Of a stretch of DNA of 64,000 bases, positions 48,166 through 56,989 are shown one piece after another. A model generated the notes under the pieces. That model worked only from the letters and a program-made list of their open reading frames with translations. It had not been told where the DNA came from and made no database searches. Positions within the stretch are counted from its first letter, which is position 1, and each line of letters starts with the position of its first letter. The stretch spans positions 186,001-250,000 of the forward strand of contig CAMTUU010000004.1 in assembly GCA_947085045.1 (NCBI GenBank). Direction: 5' to 3'. The position numbers and the translations under genes were made by a program. This DNA comes from Pseudolysinimonas_A sp947085045 (lineage in GTDB: Bacteria; Actinomycetota; Actinomycetes; Actinomycetales; Microbacteriaceae).

Positions 48166-49683
48166 ATGAAGCTCGAACTCCGCGGCATCACCAAGCGGTT
48201 CGGCTCGCTGGTCGCCAACGATCGCATCGACCTCATCGTGGAGGCGGGCGAGATCCACGGTCTGCTCGGTGAGAACGGCGCCGGCAAATCGACGCTGATG
48301 AACGTGCTCTACGGGCTGTACCAGGCCGACGACGGCGAGATCCTGCTCGACGACGTCGTGCAGCACTTCGCCGGGCCGGGCGACGCGATGGCCGCTGGCA
48401 TCGGCATGGTGCACCAGCACTTCATGCTCATCCCGGTCTTCACCGTGGCCGAGAACGTGATGCTCGGCCACGAGCCGACCAGGTTCGGCGGACGGCTCGA
48501 CCTCGACGGAGCGCGCGCGCGGGTGCGCGAGATCGCCGCCCGCTTCGGCTTCGACATCGACCCCGACGCCCGCGTCGAGGACCTGCCCGTCGGGGTTCAG
48601 CAGCGGGTCGAGATCATCAAGGCGCTCTCCCGCGACGCGAAGGTGCTGGTCTTCGACGAGCCCACCGCGGTGCTCACCCCCCAGGAGACCGACGAGCTGA
48701 TGCAGATCATGCGCGGTCTCAAGGAGTCGGGCGCCGCGATCGTCTTCATCACCCACAAGTTGCGCGAGGTGCGCGAGGTCGCCGACAAGATCACCGTGAT
48801 CCGGCTCGGCAAGGTCGTCGGCGAGGCGCAGCCGACCGCGACGAACGCCGAACTCGCCTCGCTCATGGTCGGCCGCGCCGTCGATCTCACGGTCGACAAG
48901 GCTCCCGCGCGTCCCGGCGCGGCGGCCCTCGTCGTCGAGCACCTCTCGGTGGTCGACCCGCGGCGGCAGCTCGTGGTCAACGACGTGAGTTTCGAGGTGC
49001 GCGCGGGTGAGATCCTCGCGATCGCCGGAGTGCAGGGCAACGGCCAGACCGAGCTCACCGAGGCGTTGCTCGGCCTCCAGCCGCGGGTCACCGGCGTGAT
49101 CCGGCTCGACGGACGCGACGTGACCGGCTCGTCGCCGCGACGGATGCTGGATGCCGGCATCGGGCTGGTGCCCGAAGACCGCAAGGAAGACGGGTTGATC
49201 GCCGAGTTCAGCATCGCCGAGAACCTGATGCTCGGCCGCGAAGGTCCGCCGTTCGTGCGCGCGGGCACCCTGCAGCTCGGCTATCTCGCCGATTTCGCGC
49301 AGGAGAAGATCGGCGAGTTCGACATCCGCGCGCAGGGGATCGGCACCCATGTCGGCCGGCTCTCCGGCGGCAATCAGCAGAAGGTCGTGCTCGCCCGGGA
49401 GCTCAGCCGGGATCTGCGGCTGTTCGTCGCCGCGCAACCCACCCGCGGGCTCGATGTCGGCTCGATCGAGTTCGTGCACACCCGGATCGTCGCCGCCCGC
49501 GACGCCGGAGTGCCGGTCATCGTCGTCTCGACCGAGCTCGACGAGGTCGTCGCACTCGCCGACCGCATCGCGGTCATGTACCGGGGCGGGATCGTCGGGA
49601 TCGTCCCCGGTGACACGCCGCGCGATGTGCTCGGACTCATGATGGCGGGCGAGCGCGTCGGCATCCCGGAGGCCGCCGCGTGA
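48166..49683 (+). CDS. Nucleoside ABC transporter, double ATP-binding protein
   Basis: This 505 aa protein has two ATPase domains, the first with Walker A GENGAGKST and LPVGVQQRVEIIKAL, the second from about residue 260 with GVQGNGQTE (degenerate) and LSGGNQQKVVLAREL. This is the RbsA/NupA-like architecture used with BMP proteins. TAGATT ends 7 bases before ATG 48166, so the message is leaderless; TTG 48157 lies partly within that box. It overlaps the first permease by 4 bases. Confidence 0.93.
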   Translation: MKLELRGITKRFGSLVANDRIDLIVEAGEIHGLLGENGAGKSTLMNVLYGLYQADDGEILLDDVVQHFAGPGDAMAAGIGMVHQHFMLIPVFTVAENVMLGHEPTRFGGRLDLDGARARVREIAARFGFDIDPDARVEDLPVGVQQRVEIIKALSRDAKVLVFDEPTAVLTPQETDELMQIMRGLKESGAAIVFITHKLREVREVADKITVIRLGKVVGEAQPTATNAELASLMVGRAVDLTVDKAPARPGAAALVVEHLSVVDPRRQLVVNDVSFEVRAGEILAIAGVQGNGQTELTEALLGLQPRVTGVIRLDGRDVTGSSPRRMLDAGIGLVPEDRKEDGLIAEFSIAENLMLGREGPPFVRAGTLQLGYLADFAQEKIGEFDIRAQGIGTHVGRLSGGNQQKVVLARELSRDLRLFVAAQPTRGLDVGSIEFVHTRIVAARDAGVPVIVVSTELDEVVALADRIAVMYRGGIVGIVPGDTPRDVLGLMMAGERVGIPEAAA

Positions 49684-50966
49684 GCGACGCGCAGCTGCCC
49701 GCGCAGGGCCCGACCCCGGCTCCGCTCGAGAAGGGCCAGGTGCCGGGCGCCCCGACCCCGCCCGCCCCGCGCGGAAGCCGGGTGCTCCGCGAGATCGTCG
49801 GGGGGAACGCGATGATCTCGGTGCTCGCCGTCGTGCTCGCGATGGTCATCGGCGCCATCCTGATCGCCGCGACGAGTGGCGACGTGCAGCAGGCGACGGG
49901 GTACTTCTTCTCCCGCCCCGGCGACACGTTCGCCGCGATCTGGGACTCGGTCGCGGGCGCGTACAGTTCGCTGTTCCAGGGTTCGATCTACAACTTCCGC
50001 CGCCCGGGCTTCGCGGCGGGCATCCGGCCGTTCACCGAGACGCTCACCTTCGCGACTCCGCTGGTGCTCGCCGGGCTCGGCGTGGCGGTGGCCTTCCGCA
50101 CCGGCATGTTCAACATCGGCGGACGCGGGCAGATGCTCGTCGCCGCCGGTGCCGCCGGATACGTCGGCTTCGCCTGGCCGCTGCCGCCCGGCATCCACCT
50201 GATCGTCGCGCTCATCGCGGGCGTCGCGGCGGGGGCGCTCTGGGGCGGACTGGTCGGCTTCCTGAAGGCCCGCACCGGCGCGCACGAGGTGATCCTCACG
50301 ATCATGCTCAACTACGTCGCCTTCTACCTGATCTCGTACCTGCTGCGCGTGCCGGGCGCCCTGCAGGCGCCGGGATCGAGCAATCCGAAGTCAGCCGCGA
50401 TGCTCGACACGGCCATCCTGCCGCCCCTCCTCGGACCGGGATTCAACCTCCGTCTCGGCTTCGTGCTCGCCGTGCTGGCGACCGTCTTCGTCTGGTACCT
50501 GCTGAACCGGTCGAATCTCGGGTTCCAGTTCCGGGCGGTGGGCGAGAGTCCGAGCGCCTCGCGGGTCGCCGGCATCGGGGTGGAGCGCATCTACGTGTAT
50601 GCGATGCTCATCTCCGGTGGCCTCGTCGGGCTCGCCGGAGCCAACCAGGTTCTCGGCACCGTCACCTCCGGATTCACCGCCGGCATCGACGCCGGCGTCG
50701 GGTTCGACGCGATCACGGTCGCGCTGCTCGGCCGTTCTCGCCCGCTCGGGGTGCTGCTGGCGGGCATCCTGTTCGGGGCGCTCAAGGCCGGCGGGTACTC
50801 GATGCAGGCCGCGGAGGGGATCCCGATCGACATCGTGCTCGTGGTGCAGTCGTTCATCGTGCTCTTCATCGCCGCGCCGCCCCTGGTGCGGGCGATCTTC
50901 CGGCTCCCGGTGCCGAGTCTGATGCGCGGTCCGGTCGGCGGCCGCAAGGCGGTGGTGACCAAATGA
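49680..50966 (+). CDS. Nucleoside ABC transporter permease 1
   Basis: This 428 aa permease of the BPD_transp_2 (YufP/NupP) type has a Pro-rich cytoplasmic start and eight or more helices, with conserved segments AFRTGMFNIGGRGQM, EVILTIMLNYVAFY and GFDAITVALLGRSRPLGVL. It overlaps both neighbours by 4 bases (ATPase before, permease 2 after), so the three are made in fixed ratio. Confidence 0.93.
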   Translation: MSDAQLPAQGPTPAPLEKGQVPGAPTPPAPRGSRVLREIVGGNAMISVLAVVLAMVIGAILIAATSGDVQQATGYFFSRPGDTFAAIWDSVAGAYSSLFQGSIYNFRRPGFAAGIRPFTETLTFATPLVLAGLGVAVAFRTGMFNIGGRGQMLVAAGAAGYVGFAWPLPPGIHLIVALIAGVAAGALWGGLVGFLKARTGAHEVILTIMLNYVAFYLISYLLRVPGALQAPGSSNPKSAAMLDTAILPPLLGPGFNLRLGFVLAVLATVFVWYLLNRSNLGFQFRAVGESPSASRVAGIGVERIYVYAMLISGGLVGLAGANQVLGTVTSGFTAGIDAGVGFDAITVALLGRSRPLGVLLAGILFGALKAGGYSMQAAEGIPIDIVLVVQSFIVLFIAAPPLVRAIFRLPVPSLMRGPVGGRKAVVTK

Positions 50967-52243
50967 CCGCGACCGTCCCCGTCGCCGGATCGACGGCGCA
51001 ACTCGAGACGGCGGTCGTCCGCAGCTTCAAGGCGCCGATCGCTCTCGGGATCTTCTCGCTCATCGCGTTCGTGCTGTTCGTGATCTTCCGCCGTGAGGGC
51101 ATCACGACGTTCCGTCTCTCGCAGGACAGCGACGCCATCCAGTTGCCGGAGATCGCCGCCGACGTCGCGACGGTGAGCATCGTGGTGACGGTGCTGCTGG
51201 CCGCGATCACCGCGCTGTCGGTGGCGTTCGCGGTGCGCGCCCGCCGCACTCCGCTGTGGCTCGTCGCCGTGTTCGGGTTCCTGTTCATGGTGGTGTTCCT
51301 GACCTGGGCCGCGGCCGGCGCCGCTCTGCCGGTCGTCGGCCTCCTGGTCGGCACGGTGGGTCTCAGCGCGCCCCTCATCTACGGCGCTCTCGGCGGGGTG
51401 ATCTCGGAGCGCGTCGGCGTCGTCAACGTCGCGATCGAGGGTCAGCTGCTCGCCGGCGCCTTCGCGTCGGCGGTCGTCGCGTCGGTGACCGGTCTGCCGC
51501 TGGTGGGCGTGGTCGCGGCCATGGTCGCCGGCGTGCTGGTCTCGTTCGTGCTCGCCGCGTTCTCGATCAAGTACCTCGTCGATCAGGTCATCGTCGGCGT
51601 GGTGCTCAACGTGCTGGTCACCGGACTCACCAGCTTCCTGTTCTCGAAGGTGCTGAGCGCCGACTCCGCGCTGCTCAACAGCCCGTCGCGCTTCCCGCGC
51701 ATCCCGATCCCGATGCTGAGCGACATCCCGATCCTCGGCCCCGTGCTGTTCCGGCAGACGATCATCATCTACCTGATGTACATCGCGGTGTTCGCGGTGT
51801 GGTTCGCCCTGTTCCACACCCGCTGGGGGCTGCGCCTCCGTTCGGTCGGCGAGCATCCGCAGGCCGCCGACACGGTGGGCATCAACGTGGCACGCACCCG
51901 ATTCTGGAACGTCTCCCTCGCGGGGGCGATCGCGGGCCTCGGCGGCGCCTTCTTCACGCTCGGCTCGGTCGGCGCGTTCAACAAGGAGATGACCGCCGGC
52001 GCGGGCTTCATCGCACTCGCCGCCGTGATCTTCGGCCGCTGGGATCCGATCCGCGCGACCCTCGCGGCGCTGCTGTTCGGCTTCGCGAGCAACCTGCAGA
52101 GCGTGCTGAGCATCATCGGGTCGCCGGTGCCGAGCGAGTTCATGCTCATGCTGCCGTACGTGGTCACCATCTTCGCGGTCGCCGGGCTGGTCGGCCTGTC
52201 CCGGGGGCCCGCCGCGGCCGGCAAGCCGTACGTGAAGTCATGA
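50963..52243 (+). CDS. Nucleoside ABC transporter permease 2
   Basis: This 426 aa BPD_transp_2 (YufQ/NupQ-type) protein has segments LGGVISERVGVVNVAIEGQL, QVIVGVVLNVLVTGL and AGLGGAFFTLGSVG. It has three extra N-terminal helices in front of the conserved core. It forms the pore with permease 1 and overlaps cdd by 4 bases. Confidence 0.93.
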   Translation: MTATVPVAGSTAQLETAVVRSFKAPIALGIFSLIAFVLFVIFRREGITTFRLSQDSDAIQLPEIAADVATVSIVVTVLLAAITALSVAFAVRARRTPLWLVAVFGFLFMVVFLTWAAAGAALPVVGLLVGTVGLSAPLIYGALGGVISERVGVVNVAIEGQLLAGAFASAVVASVTGLPLVGVVAAMVAGVLVSFVLAAFSIKYLVDQVIVGVVLNVLVTGLTSFLFSKVLSADSALLNSPSRFPRIPIPMLSDIPILGPVLFRQTIIIYLMYIAVFAVWFALFHTRWGLRLRSVGEHPQAADTVGINVARTRFWNVSLAGAIAGLGGAFFTLGSVGAFNKEMTAGAGFIALAAVIFGRWDPIRATLAALLFGFASNLQSVLSIIGSPVPSEFMLMLPYVVTIFAVAGLVGLSRGPAAAGKPYVKS

Positions 52244-52650
52244 GCGCGCCCGACATCGACTGGGCCGCGCTGCGTGCGGCCGCGAACGAGGCGCTGGGCT
52301 GGTCGTATTCGCCGTACTCGAACTTCCCGGTGGGCGCTGCGGCGCTCGTCGACGACGGCCGGATCGTGCACGGCGCCAATGTCGAGAACGCGTCCTACGG
52401 CGTCGGGCTGTGCGCGGAGTGCGGTCTGGTGTCGAACCTCGCAGCGACCGGCGGCGGCAAGCTCGTCGCGTTCTCTTGCGTCGACGGGCACGGCAACGTG
52501 CTGATGCCGTGCGGCCGCTGCCGGCAGCTGCTCTACGAATTCTCGGCGCCGGGGATGCTGCTCGAGACGGTGTCGGGCATCAAGACGATCGACGAGGTGC
52601 TGCCGGATGCCTTCGGCCCGCGCGAGCTGGAGGAGTACGCGGGTGGTTGA
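52240..52650 (+). CDS. cdd: Cytidine deaminase
   Basis: This 136 aa enzyme deaminates cytidine and deoxycytidine to uridine and deoxyuridine. The zinc site is made by CAEC and PCGRC, and the catalytic Glu is in the first. It is joined by an ATGA overlap to the permease gene, which links import with breakdown, and overlaps the start of deoA. Confidence 0.95.
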   Translation: MSAPDIDWAALRAAANEALGWSYSPYSNFPVGAAALVDDGRIVHGANVENASYGVGLCAECGLVSNLAATGGGKLVAFSCVDGHGNVLMPCGRCRQLLYEFSAPGMLLETVSGIKTIDEVLPDAFGPRELEEYAGG

Positions 52651-53935
52651 GCCCTTCGACGCCGTCGACCTGATCACGACCAAGCGGGACGGCGGCATCC
52701 TCTCGACGCCGCAGATCACCTGGCTGGTCGACGCCTACACCCGCGGGTACGTCGCCGACGAGCAGATGTCGGCGATGACGATGGCGATCTTCCTCAACGG
52801 CATGGAGGCCCGCGAGATCAAGGACCTCACCCTGGCGATGATCGCCACCGGCGAGACCCTCGACTTCTCGGGGCTCTCGAAGCCGACGACCGACAAGCAC
52901 TCCACCGGCGGCGTCGGCGACAAGATCACCCTCCCGCTGGCGCCGCTGGTCGCCTCGTTCGGCGTCGCGGTGCCGCAGCTCTCGGGCCGCGGCCTCGGTC
53001 ACACCGGGGGCACGCTCGACAAGCTGGAGAGCATCCCGGGATGGCGCGCGAAGCTCTCCAACGAGGAGTTCATGCGCCAGCTCGAGGAGGTCGGCGCCGT
53101 CGTCTGCGCGGCCGGGGCTGGACTCGCGCCCGCCGACGGCAAGCTCTACGCCCTCCGGGACATCACGGGCACGGTCGAGGCCATCCCGCTGATCGCGTCG
53201 AGCATCATGAGCAAGAAGATCGCCGAGGGGACGGCATCCCTCGTGCTGGATGTGAAGCACGGCTCGGGCGCGTTCATGAAAGACCCCGCCCGGGCGCGCG
53301 AACTCGCCGAGGTGATGGTGCGGCTGGGCAACGACGCCGGCACGCGCACCGTCGCGCTGCTCACCAACATGCAGGTGCCTCTCGGCCTGGCGATCGGCAA
53401 CGCCAACGAGGTGCGCGAATCCGTCGAGGTGCTCGCCGGGGGAGGGCCGGCGGATGTCGTCGAGCTCACCGTCGCCCTCGCCCGCGAGATGCTCGCGCTC
53501 GCCGGACTCCCCGACGCCGACGTCGAGGGCGCCCTGCGGAACGGCTCGGCGATGGACTCCTGGCGCGCGATGATCGCAGCGCAAGGCGGCGATCCGGCTG
53601 CGCCGCTCCCCGTCGCCCGCGAGACCCAGGTAGTCCGTGCCGACCGCGACGGCATCCTCGTGAAACAGGATGCCCTGCCATTCGGTGTCGCCGCTTGGCG
53701 TCTCGGGGCGGGCCGCGCCCGCAAAGAGGATCCGGTGCAGCACGCCGCCGGGATCGACCTGCACGCGAAGCCCGGCGACACCGTCACGACGGGGCAGCCG
53801 CTGTTCACCCTGTCGGCCGACGAGCCCGCCCGCTTCGCCCGCGCCCTCGAAGCCCTCGACGGCGCCTGGGCGATCGGCGACCCGGGAACCCCGGTCGACG
53901 ACGGCGGTCCGCTCATCGCCGGTCGCGTCGACTGA
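52643..53935 (+). CDS. deoA: Thymidine/pyrimidine-nucleoside phosphorylase
   Basis: This 430 aa enzyme splits pyrimidine deoxynucleosides with phosphate. It has DLITTKRDGG, the phosphate-binding KHSTGGVGDK and SGRGLGHTGGTLDKLES. GTG 52643 overlaps the end of cdd by 8 bases and gives the normal N-terminus; earlier in-frame starts are inside cdd. Its stop codon touches a 70-base palindrome that begins the DUF559 cassette. Confidence 0.95.
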   Translation: MVEPFDAVDLITTKRDGGILSTPQITWLVDAYTRGYVADEQMSAMTMAIFLNGMEAREIKDLTLAMIATGETLDFSGLSKPTTDKHSTGGVGDKITLPLAPLVASFGVAVPQLSGRGLGHTGGTLDKLESIPGWRAKLSNEEFMRQLEEVGAVVCAAGAGLAPADGKLYALRDITGTVEAIPLIASSIMSKKIAEGTASLVLDVKHGSGAFMKDPARARELAEVMVRLGNDAGTRTVALLTNMQVPLGLAIGNANEVRESVEVLAGGGPADVVELTVALAREMLALAGLPDADVEGALRNGSAMDSWRAMIAAQGGDPAAPLPVARETQVVRADRDGILVKQDALPFGVAAWRLGAGRARKEDPVQHAAGIDLHAKPGDTVTTGQPLFTLSADEPARFARALEALDGAWAIGDPGTPVDDGGPLIAGRVD

Positions 53936-54004
53936 GGTTGTGAGGTGTCGAAAAGGGCCGCCTCGCCCCGGCGAGACGCGGCCCTTTTCGACACCTCACA
54001 ACCT
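53935..54004. repeat. Long palindrome, left boundary of the DUF559 cassette
   Basis: A 27-base arm (53935-53961, containing TGAGGTGTCGAAAAGGGCC) is perfectly complementary to 53978-54004. An inner CTCGCC-CC-GGCGAG hairpin fills the loop, so almost the whole 70 bases pair. The right arm holds the last two codons and TGA stop of the minus-strand gene; the left arm overlaps the last base of the deoA stop. Confidence 0.9.
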
Positions 54005-54910
54005 GAGCTCGCCGTTCCATCCCTTGGCGCGGAGGACGCGGGCGATACGGACGATCAGGTCGCGGGATCCATTGCCGAGGTCGACTCTCGACGCGCGATG
54101 CGTGTGCCAGTCGGCGGCTTCGAAGCGGGGCACGCGGGCCAGATCCCGCGACCATTGTTCGCGGTCGGTTCGGTGTCCGTCCCCCTCGTAGTCGACCAGC
54201 TCACGGTACTCGGGAAACGCGAGGTCGGGGCGGCCCAGGAACTCTCCGTCCGGGCTCCAGACGTCCACGTTCACCGCGGGGCCGGGCAGTCCCGCGCGGA
54301 TGAAACGCACCCGGAGCTTGGTCTCCGGCGGCGAGTCGCTTCGGTCGCATAACCAGGGAAGGGCCGCCAGCCGTTGAGGTCGACCGCGCCGTCCCGGATG
54401 CCGGTGCGCGAGATCCTGCACGCTCGCGAGTGAGGCGAGCGAATCGCGGCGCCAGATGACGCGGTCCCCTGCCGCGACGAGATCCTCGAACCCGAGGTGA
54501 CCGGCGAGGTCGGCCCAGGTGCGTTCGGGCGTCGTCGTCGGGAGCCCGTGGATCTCGGTGATCTCTTCCGGTCTGATGACGAGGTGATGCCCGACCACGC
54601 CGACGGTGCGGGCCGGGCGGATCCGGTGCGGATAGCTCACGTGCAGGCGCGGATCGTGGAACGCCGGCAACGGGATCCCCCACAGTGCCGCCGCCGTGGT
54701 GTGCGAGAAGAATCCATGATCGGGCAGGCGCGGGCGGTAGGCCGATGCCTTCTCGAGCGTCGCCACCGGCTCCGTCCGGGACCGTACGCCGTGATACGGC
54801 CGCGCAAGGTCACCGCGTCGCGTGCGGGGCCGTCCGACTCCGAGCGCGGCCGCGTCGCGGACGCTGAACTCGTTCCCGAGCTCGTCGGGAATGCGCGAAG
54901 GTCTCGTCAT
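53996..54910 (-). CDS. AbiEi-like/DUF559 (PD-(D/E)XK-type) protein between two palindromes
   Basis: This 304 aa protein has an N-terminal AbiEi-like winged helix (NEFSVRDAAALGVGRPRTRR, then GDLARPYHGVRS) and a middle domain (FFSHTTAAALWGIPLP, TTPERTWADLAGHLGFEDLV). The C-terminal DUF559 nuclease-like domain has the ordered acidic residues of a PD-(D/E)XK fold (PPETKLRV, GRPDLAF, VDYEGDGHR). Many copies of this type occur in Microbacteriaceae genomes; their function is not known to me. ATG 54910 is chosen; a frame from 55072 would run through the palindrome. It lies antisense between deoA and add of the salvage cluster. Confidence 0.75.
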   Translation of the reverse strand: MTRPSRIPDELGNEFSVRDAAALGVGRPRTRRGDLARPYHGVRSRTEPVATLEKASAYRPRLPDHGFFSHTTAAALWGIPLPAFHDPRLHVSYPHRIRPARTVGVVGHHLVIRPEEITEIHGLPTTTPERTWADLAGHLGFEDLVAAGDRVIWRRDSLASLASVQDLAHRHPGRRGRPQRLAALPWLCDRSDSPPETKLRVRFIRAGLPGPAVNVDVWSPDGEFLGRPDLAFPEYRELVDYEGDGHRTDREQWSRDLARVPRFEAADWHTHRASRVDLGNGSRDLIVRIARVLRAKGWNGELRL

Positions 54911-54999
54911 GCGATGACCCTCGCGGAGCTGCCGTCCACGCGCGGCATCCCGAATCCCGTAGCGCGTCATCTCGCCCCCCGGAACATGTGAAGGAGGCG

Positions 55000-55056
55000 T
55001 GAGGTGTCGGAAAGGGCCGCTTCTCGCGGAGCGAGGCGGCCCCTTTCGACACCTCA
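55000..55056. repeat. Long palindrome, right boundary of the DUF559 cassette
   Basis: TGAGGTGTCGGAAAGGGCC with GC (55000-55020) pairs with 55036-55056 apart from two positions; CTCGC-GGA-GCGAG forms the tip. It shares the same words and inner loop as the palindrome at 53935. The rest of the 175-base gap up to add holds only the add promoter. Confidence 0.9.
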
Positions 55057-55085
55057 GCACTACGCGCGCCACCTAGGCTGGGCGG

Positions 55086-56204
55086 GTGACTGACGCCGAG
55101 CGCATCCTCCCCGGTTCCCGTGTTCCGCTGGGCCGCCTGCCCAAGATCTCGTTGCACGACCACCTCGACGGCGGGCTGCGCGCGCAGACCATCATCGACC
55201 TGGCACCTCAGGCCGGGGTCGAGCTGCCGGCCGACACCGCCGACGCGCTCGAGGCCTGGTTCCTCGCGTCGTGTTCCAGCGGCGAACTCGTCGACTACCT
55301 CAAGACCTTCGACATCACCATCGCCGTCATGCAGACCGCCGACAACCTCACGCGCATCGCTCGCGAGTTCGTCGAGGATCTCGCGAAGGACGGCGTGATC
55401 TACGGCGAACTGCGCTGGGCGCCGGAGCAGCACCTCGAGCAGGGCCTCACGCTCGACGAGGCCGTCGAGGCCGTTCAGGCCGGCATCGACGAGGCCGTCG
55501 AGACGATCGAGGCGGGCGGCGGCTGGATTCGCGCCGGCCAGCTGATCTCGGCGATGCGGCAGAACGACCGCGGGCTGGAGATCGCCGAACTGGCTCTCCG
55601 TCACCGCGACGACGGCGCCCACGGCTTCGACATCGCCGGGCCGGAGAAGGGCTTCCCGCCGTCCCGGTTCGCCGATGCCTTCGACCTGCTCGCGAACGAG
55701 TCCTTCCCCGTGACGGTGCACGCCGGTGAAGCCGACGGGCTCGACAGCATCCGCTCGGCCCTCGTCGACGGGCACGCGCTGCGCATCGGGCACGGCGTGT
55801 GCATCGCCGAGGACATCCAGCTCGAGGACGGCGACGACGACGAGACCAGCCTGGTCACGCTCGGCCGGCTGTCGCAGTGGATCAAGGACCGCGGCATCCC
55901 GCTCGAGACGAGCCCGTCGTCGAACCTGCAGACCGCGGCGTTCACCGGCTGGGGCCCCGGGATGACCGGCCACCCGTTCGACGTGCTCTACCAGCTCGGC
56001 TTCAAGGTCACCGTGAATCCCGACAACCGGCTGATGAGCGCGACGAGCATCACCCGCGAGCTCGCGCTCCTCGTCGACGCGTTCGGCTACGACGCCGACG
56101 ACGTCGAGCAGTTCATGGTCAACGCGGCCGAGGCAGCGTTCCTGCCGCTGGAGGAGCGCGAAGAGCTGATCGAGCGCATCGTCGCCGGGTTCGGCCGGGC
56201 CTAG
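55086..56204 (+). CDS. add: Adenosine deaminase
   Basis: This 372 aa zinc enzyme converts (deoxy)adenosine to (deoxy)inosine. It has PKISLHDHLDGGLR (two His ligands), VTVHAGEADG, LRIGHGV and SPSSNLQT followed by NPDNRLMSA. TAGGCT ends 6 bases before GTG 55086, giving a leaderless message. Its TAG overlaps the stop of the convergent response-regulator gene in CTAG. Confidence 0.94.
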   Translation: MTDAERILPGSRVPLGRLPKISLHDHLDGGLRAQTIIDLAPQAGVELPADTADALEAWFLASCSSGELVDYLKTFDITIAVMQTADNLTRIAREFVEDLAKDGVIYGELRWAPEQHLEQGLTLDEAVEAVQAGIDEAVETIEAGGGWIRAGQLISAMRQNDRGLEIAELALRHRDDGAHGFDIAGPEKGFPPSRFADAFDLLANESFPVTVHAGEADGLDSIRSALVDGHALRIGHGVCIAEDIQLEDGDDDETSLVTLGRLSQWIKDRGIPLETSPSSNLQTAAFTGWGPGMTGHPFDVLYQLGFKVTVNPDNRLMSATSITRELALLVDAFGYDADDVEQFMVNAAEAAFLPLEEREELIERIVAGFGRA

Positions 56205-56911
56205 CCCAGCTGCCAGCCCGCGTCGTCGCCGATCAGCAGCGGGCGGCCGACGCCGTTCACGGCGGTGCGGATGCGGTCGAGCATCCGCGCGACGAACTCC
56301 CGGGGCACGCGGATGCCGCGGGCGGTGACGGCGCGCACGAGCTCGGCGGTGCTGCGCCGGGCGCCGCGATGCTCGACGAGTTCGCGGAGCAACTCGAACT
56401 CGAGCGAGGTGAGCGGGAGCAGCTCCTCGCCGCGCCAGGCCAGGCCCGACTCGACGTCGAGCACGAGATCGGCGGCGACGCGGCTGGTCGCCGCCAGCCC
56501 GAGACGCCGCACGAAGACCTGCAGGTGGTCGACGACCTCCTCGAGCGAGAACGGCTTCGTGAGGTAGCCGTCGGCGCCCGCCGCGTACGCGGCGGCGCGC
56601 TGCTCGTGCTCCGCGCGGCCGGTGACGAACACCACGGCGGCCCGCGACCCGGCGGCCCGCAGCGCGGCGACCACGTCGGTGCCCCGCCCATCCGGCAGCA
56701 TCATGTCGAGCAGCACGAGGTCGGGACGCGACCGGTCGGCGATCGCGTCGGCGGCGGAGTGCACGACCTTCACCTCCCAGCCCTCGAGTTCCAGGGCGAG
56801 GCGCACGACGTGCGTGAAGGTCTCCTCTTCGTCGACGAGGAGGATGCGGACGGGGCGGCTCTCAGCGACGTGTCCTGAGTAGGCGCCGTCGGTGCCGTAT
56901 CGATGGGTCAT
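56201..56911 (-). CDS. Orphan response regulator (receiver plus winged helix)
   Basis: This 236 aa protein has a receiver domain at about 20-140 with Asp27/Glu28, phosphorylation site Asp69 (LVLLDMMLPDG), Thr97 and Lys119 (GYLTKPFS). A winged-helix-type C-terminal domain follows (LTSLEFELLRELVEHRGARR, FVARMLDRIRTAVNG), shorter in its DNA-contact part than standard OmpR domains. No histidine kinase is near. It may answer to a distant kinase or act without phosphorylation. Confidence 0.85.
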   Translation of the reverse strand: MTHRYGTDGAYSGHVAESRPVRILLVDEEETFTHVVRLALELEGWEVKVVHSAADAIADRSRPDLVLLDMMLPDGRGTDVVAALRAAGSRAAVVFVTGRAEHEQRAAAYAAGADGYLTKPFSLEEVVDHLQVFVRRLGLAATSRVAADLVLDVESGLAWRGEELLPLTSLEFELLRELVEHRGARRSTAELVRAVTARGIRVPREFVARMLDRIRTAVNGVGRPLLIGDDAGWQLG

Positions 56912-56989
56912 GACCCGAGTCTGGCGACGCGCCGTGCGGCCGACATCATCCGCCGGGAGTACTTCCGTGGGGATCAGCCGAGGGCGGTA

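Noticed and set aside
54911..55072. Longer N-terminus of the DUF559 protein
   Set aside because: It would translate through the palindrome, giving Arg/Pro-rich non-family residues.
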